This document shows, one piece after another, positions 59,101 to 64,000 of a stretch of DNA of 64,000 nt. How positions within the stretch are numbered: position 1 is the first letter of the stretch; every line of letters begins with the position of its first letter. The DNA is taken from the NCBI RefSeq assembly GCF_040115645.1, contig NC_089571.1:1302001-1366000 (forward strand). The letters are read 5' to 3'. The notes under the pieces were generated by a model. It ran no database searches, was not told the DNA's origin, and saw nothing but the letters and a program-made list of their open reading frames with translations. The translations under genes were made by a program, and so were the position numbers. Origin of the DNA: Euwallacea fornicatus. Its lineage: Eukaryota > Arthropoda > Insecta > Coleoptera > Curculionidae.

Positions 59101-62100
59101 TTTATGATTTATGTCTTTTTACTTTAATAATTTGAACTTGTTCCAGAAAATAAAACTAGATTAATATCATGATTTTGCAGGGTTAAAAAAGCATTTAAAA
59201 AGCAAAATGCTGTCTTGAAACAAGAACAATATGTGTCAAGTTATTATTCGGCAACACTTGAAGAAACCAATCTTGAAGGGAAAGTTTTGTTGGAAACCAC
59301 TAATAAGTTGTTAACAGATCAGCAAATTCTGCAAAGAAAACTAGAAAATCAGTACACCAATAACTATTCAAAACAAAGCATGCTTAAAGAGAAAGGATTA
59401 TTACAAGAAAGTCATAAAAACGCAGCAATAGATACTCTTATGATGTTGAAATCCAACGTAGCCGCCTCTATATCGCAAATTCAAAATGACATCGTCCTAT
59501 CAAAACAAACATGGCATGAACACGTTCATCTTGTCGATGGAACTAGGGATAATGCGCAACAGTCAGTACAAGAAGGTATACAAAATATACGAAATGAAGT
59601 CCATGATTCTTGTGAAGCTGCGGGGTGTGTTGCCAATTCAATGCAAGGTCATATTGGTGAAGCAATAGCTGAAGTCGATGCGTATTCTAAAGAAACGCAT
59701 GATTTACAAGGGCAGGTGAGTTTTTTTAAGTCTCTTTAACTAAATAGATAAAGTAGTCGGGAAGTCCTTAATTATCGGTCTTGGGCCGTAGCTCAGTTAA
59801 GACTCTTCAGTTACTATCAAGCTTTCAACATTTTTTTATTATCTTTTTCAGGGTAATAGAACATTGTTGCAATTCTTATGTCATTAAAATATACAAGATG
59901 TCTGTGAACATAGTACTATAAGTTCAACCACGTATTCTAGGTTCCAAAAATATGACGAAAACTGCATATAGACATATGTATATTGAAAGACGCTTTATTT
60001 TCGATATACAAGGTGTGAAAGGTTGGTTCCTGAAGATGGTTTTTTATTCATATTTTCGAAATGTTTCGAGATAAATTAATGAAATTTTTTTTGTACTCTT
60101 TCCGAATCTCTGTAAACAAAATCCCTTATTTTTTCAGCGATTGGTAATACAGGGTAGCACTTAAAAAGTACCAAAACTTTTCTGTACTTTAGTGGCCATT
60201 TTAATAGAAAAATTTTAAATTTGAAGATTTTTATATAAAGTGAAATATTATTATGGAAACTCGAACTATCCAGCACTTTTTTAGGAAATTGAGTTTAATC
60301 AAATCGGTGGATACTATGCTTTGTTAAATAAACATTTGCTTTCATACCCAATTAGTATATTTTCAAAGTGTCTACCGTTGGCCTGTACACATGCTCGTAG
60401 CCTTTGCTGCAAAGAAAACTAGTTATGAAAATGGTTATATATTAAACTAATTTGTAGAGAAACCAGGAAAATGACTAATACTCTTCTTTTTTTTAACGTT
60501 TATATGGAAATTAACTAATTGTTAACATGTTCGCTCCCACGCCGTTTTTTGCTGTCTGCTAACAGTCTAACGTTATGTTTCATTTAATTTCATAGGAAAA
60601 ATTGAAAAACAATTCAGTATACGAAGTCACATATTAAGAATTAGATGGCGCAGAAAAAAGATCGTGTTGCAAATGTATGACTCTGGACATACGGTAAAAT
60701 TTTCATACAACATGTCTGCGTCAAACCAATGTGAGATGAACGAAATATACGTCACAGTTTTGTGACGTATTTTTAATACTTTGGAATTCAATAACAGATT
60801 TCGAGAGCTACGAATACGTCAGTCCAGTCGTTTGAGCTATATTATAAAAAAAAGTGATGCGTACATAGGCGCATCATAAGCTTATATTACACTGCGACAA
60901 AAACTATGTGCAAAAAACTTTATAAACAAACGACTAAATGAAAACTATATGAAAAGAACACATTACCTACTTAATCCAATGCTTTGCTCTCATTTTATTA
61001 TTTCTATAAAATTTATCTCGACGCAAAGTTTTCAACAATTTGAAAAACCAAATGTTGGGGCCCTAAGATTCAATCTAAATTATCATTGGCCCCATCAGCC
61101 GTGCTTTAAGAGTATGTGATTGTAAACTATTTCATTATTTACAGATCAATCAATTCAACGAATGTTTGCAAGGAGAGTTTGATACCCAAATTGATAACTT
61201 CTTCATCGACTTAATAACCAATTTGAAGCACAAGAAAGAAGACAAAAAGTTGCTTTTAAATGATTTGCAGCGATTTTCTTCTGTAACCCAGAACGATATA
61301 GAAAATTTGGAATCTATTATAAGTTCCCTGACAAATTTGAAATCTTCTATTTGTGAAAACTTTTATTCAAAATTGGATACCCACCAGGAGCAGGTTAAGC
61401 AAAAACTCGTCGTAGTAAGTTTATCCTTCCCGTATTGAATATTAGTTTTTATTTTAATATTGATATTTTAACGAAGGTTGATAAAACAAAACTGACTATA
61501 GACAACTCTTTAAAAGGCGCCAACCAGCATTTGGAATCGTTAAAACGAAAGATTACGGATATAGAAACCGGGTTCTTGCATTCTCTTTCTGAGAATAATA
61601 ATCGGGTATTCCAGGTAATTACCAGGCCTCGAGGTAGTGGCGAATGTATTTGAATTTTTAAATTTTAGGGCATGAAAGATATACACAACAGCCTTGACTT
61701 AGTGTCTTCCACGTGTAGTAAAGTGAGCAGGACTGTAGACGAACAAGTGGCCGATTGTGAACGACATTTAGCAAGCGTGGATGCTCTCAGAAAAGATATC
61801 GAAAATTTGTCCGTTCCATTGCCACGCGCAGGAGATACGCCCCAGTCAAAACTGGTGGCATATCCCAAAAGGTTAGGCCGACAAGCCTTACCTAAAAATG
61901 AATTAATAAAGAAGTTTAAGGAGGAATATGGAGAGGTAGGTGTGTTTATTTATCTGCAGTAATACTGAAATAATTGGCTCTAGAAAAAAAACGAGGTCTT
62001 GTAGACTTTGACATATGAACTTTGCTTCACAAAATTATCCAAGGAGTCACGTCATAAAATATGAGTACAACGGTTTAAACGATGTTAAAAAACGTCCTAT

Positions 62101-62463
62101 ATATCTAATTTTTCTTATTAAACTGTAAAGAAGTTGGACACGGAACCTTGATCTTGTCTTTTTTGCTTCTTTTGGATATGCGCAGACGCAAGAAACAAAT
62201 TAAGATTTCATGACTAGCTGCTTTATGCAAGTTTAAATTTAAACTGGTCTCGTCAATAAATCCCTACTCTTTTTTAATCGCTCTTTTAATTTACATTTTT
62301 AGATCTTTATTTATTTTTTAGGATCTGGAAAATGAGTCATGTAATTTAAGTATGTCTTCAGACTCTTTCGTAGCACTGGAGGTAAGTTGATTATTATAAA
62401 CGTTTTTTTTTAATGAACCTTTTTTAAAACTTTTTTTCCCACTAGGATTCTGAAGTTGAATAG
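56142..62463 (+). CDS. Klp61F: Kinesin-5 (Eg5/BimC type) spindle motor, complete
   Basis: Ten coding exons with agreeing phases: 56142-56218, 57109-57391, 57482-57642, 57777-58631, 59181-59715, 61145-61414, 61477-61614, 61669-61935, 62322-62381, 62446-62463 (TAG). They give 887 residues. The motor domain fills residues 20-355. The P-loop AYGQTGTGKTHTM is at 93-105, switch I NTHSSRSHT at 218-226 and switch II DLAGSE at 254-259. YRDSKLTRILRDSLGG and YALRAKDIRN follow. The long loop L5 typical of kinesin-5 spans the exon 2/3 junction (GGQRSATSNLN...GFIP). A Lys/Glu-rich coiled coil follows. The tail has the BimC-box-like AGDTPQSKLVAYPKRLGR, with a Cdk1-type TPxxK at Thr830. Homotetrameric kinesin-5 cross-links and slides antiparallel microtubules to build the bipolar spindle. 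At 887 residues it is shorter than the roughly 1,060 of fly and human proteins, with the loss in the coiled-coil and tail. AATAAA signals lie at 62780 and 62892. Confidence 0.93.
57777..58631 (+). CDS. Klp61F: Kinesin-5 exon 4: bulk of motor and first coiled coil
   Basis: Residues 174-458. The exon begins NLYMDPKGRIYIQHLSE and includes both nucleotide-sensing switches and the neck linker (ALRAKDIRNTPMMNEKITKA). It then enters heptad-rich sequence (EMEKLKKDIEELKKDLEVAR) with the conserved FYIPKDSWETM motif, which many kinesin-5 proteins carry as GVYIxxExY. It ends NKDDLINK. The Asn-Thr-Pro after the motor matches the family's neck-linker docking segment. No key motor residue is altered. Confidence 0.93.
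59181..61935 (+). CDS. Klp61F: Kinesin-5 exons 5-8: coiled coil, bipolar assembly region and BimC box
   Basis: Residues about 459-862. Exon 5 is charged and helical (VKKAFKKQNAVLKQEQYVSS onward), with ALMMLKSN- and SISQIQND-like heptads. Exons 6 and 7 are predicted coiled coil rich in Leu and Lys. Exon 8 carries GDTPQSKLVAYPKRLGRQAL followed by LIKKFKEEYGE, the counterpart of human [20 protein letters not shown] and LLDQLKRK. The 61477 acceptor (AACGAAG) lacks a strong pyrimidine tract but keeps the frame. Sequence conservation is weak before the BimC box, as is usual for the family's stalk. Confidence 0.85.
59716..61144. other. Kinesin-5 intron 5, no gene seen
   Basis: A 1.43-kb intron. AATACAGGGTAGCAC near 60146-60160 resembles the common transposon terminus of this window and may belong to a decayed element. 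The plus-strand TTCGATATACAAGGTGTGAA near 60000-60019 may be its other end, but I could not confirm inverted arms. Confidence 0.4.
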
Positions 62464-64000
62464 AAGATTTATTTTCTATGAGAAACAGTTTAAGTTTGGC
62501 GTTTTCGGCATTGATGTAAAGTAATTAAATTACAAAATGGAAATTTAGAAGCAAATCTATTTAACGGCCGTTCTTCTGGGTGCAATTAAATTTAAATTTC
62601 AATGCAATTCAGGCCAACTTCAAACGATAAGCAAAAGGTCCAGACTTAAATCGTAGAATTGGCAGGTGCAAGGTCAAATATGGCGAAATTCCAGAATAAG
62701 TAAATAGTGCTTTTATATAGTTAGTATTACTGCGGATTACTGTAAGCATTATTCGTTTTAGTGTGAATTGATAAATGTGAATAAATATGGGTTTTCAGAG
62801 TAGGCTACTTTTTTATGGTTGAAACTCCATCTATTACGATAATATGTTACACAATGTAGACGTCAATTTATAATCCTAGTGCTAGAAACTGAATAAAATA
62901 AAAACCCCATCACTCCATTTACGCACAGCGCACTGGTATTTTTTTCTGATTTCTGAAATTGCATGAATGCCAGAACTTTCCGTGCACGAGTTATATTTAG
63001 ATGTTGAAATTAAATTCTTGCACAATCTGAAATACTTTTGTGGAATTTTTGATTCGACAATGACAGAGATTTTACTGCGATAAAAATGCTATCATTGTCT
63101 ATTATCGTAAATACAACTGTTAATGATCAAATGCCTCATTCTTAGTGTACAATGAGTGAGAATGAAATTCTTAAAATACATGCAAGTTATTACGATTATT
63201 GGTTCAAAACTAAAAATGCACCATTTCGAATAATTCTATAATTATATACAAAATTCGTGATTACATAATGACTATAAGTGAGGGCCGAAAGGAAAAATGT
63301 CAGCACTAATTTCATTATCTGAGATACGATTGATCTTTATTGTACAACAAAAATGTAGATAACTTCCGATTTGTCGTCACTGAAAAGTCCAAATGCGAGA
63401 TTTCACGCAATTGCTGCTTTACAAAAGAAATACCTTATTTGACAACAATTGAACACGAGCCTTAACGTATTGTATAATATGCATATCGAAACACCTTCAT
63501 TTCTTTTACAAGTTAAACTGGAACCTCAGGTATCAGTTTTAGGATTTGTATGTACCATTTAGTGTCAAATTATTAATATGCTGGCAATTTTAGCTACCAC
63601 AGTGTCAAATTACGAATGAACCCAAGATTCACTTGCTAGGTGAACACCATAACATACCATAAAAATCATCTCACTGTATTGGAAAGGTCAAACAAATTTT
63701 AAGGTTCCATTGAAACTAAAAAAACTGAAATCTGCACCAAAGTAACCTCGATGAACTAAATGGTTTCACAACGGCAAATCCGCGATTGAAATACAGGATG
63801 TTGCTTAATGCAGTGTGGGTTTCGGACTCATGGCTCAAGACTTCATATGAATATCCGTCCGGTTAAATTTTTAGCTACGTTATGGGGAAGTTTTCTTTTT
63901 AAATACTTTTTTTTGTATCCCACAATACCTTAAATATTATTCTAAATGTTAGCATGCGTCACTATCAAATAAAACCGCCATTTTCATTAGAAAATTTATT
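62464..64000 (+). other. Kinesin-5 3' UTR and downstream flank
   Basis: The first 300-430 bp should be the 3' UTR, ending after AATAAA at 62780-62785 or 62892-62897. The remainder to the window end shows no exon, repeat pair or RNA gene that I can support. ATACAGGATGTTGC near 63792-63805 is another possible transposon terminus. Confidence 0.45.

Overview
The window is AT-rich, intron-rich eukaryotic DNA from an insect or close arthropod. A beetle-like genome is my guess, but nothing here fixes the order. The evidence is long intron-split genes with GT..AG introns, orthologues of USP34 (fly puffyeye) and kinesin-5 (fly Klp61F), an R1-clade retrotransposon fragment, several Tc1/mariner transposase remnants and many short inverted-repeat elements.

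Layout. (1) About 1-8425, plus strand: four 3'-terminal exons (5195-8425) of a gene that begins upstream. Its product ends in a long Ser/Pro-rich tail with a C-terminal PDZ-ligand-like TTLI. The sequence before 5195 is probably intron and is filled with transposon debris. A 21-bp minisatellite of 11 units lies in the intron before the second of these exons. (2) 8426-14645: gap between two convergent genes, packed with dead mobile elements. It holds a roughly 2-kb Tc1 element with a nested insertion, a mariner fragment, an R1-like non-LTR fragment and an 860-bp inverted-repeat element. (3) 14646-54600, minus strand: one complete, very large gene for a USP34-type ubiquitin-specific protease. I reconstructed 53 coding exons whose phases agree end to end (9,984 nt, 3,327 residues). 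The catalytic Cys and His boxes are present. Its introns carry short inverted-repeat elements but no transposase or reverse-transcriptase coding remnant that I could recognise. (4) 54601-56141: head-to-head intergenic or promoter region. (5) 56142-62463, plus strand: a complete kinesin-5 gene with 10 coding exons (887 residues), ending in a BimC-box tail. (6) 62464-64000: 3' flank with no recognised gene.

How the genes relate: USP34 removes ubiquitin from signalling and growth regulators, and kinesin-5 slides antiparallel spindle microtubules. They are divergently arranged and may share a promoter region, but no functional link is shown by the sequence. I found no prokaryotic feature, CRISPR array, tRNA or rRNA. 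The least explained structures are an 84-bp near-perfect hairpin in USP34 intron 1, a 2.2-kb unit with 300-bp inverted arms plus an internal direct repeat, and the recurring CACCCTGTA-type termini scattered through the window.
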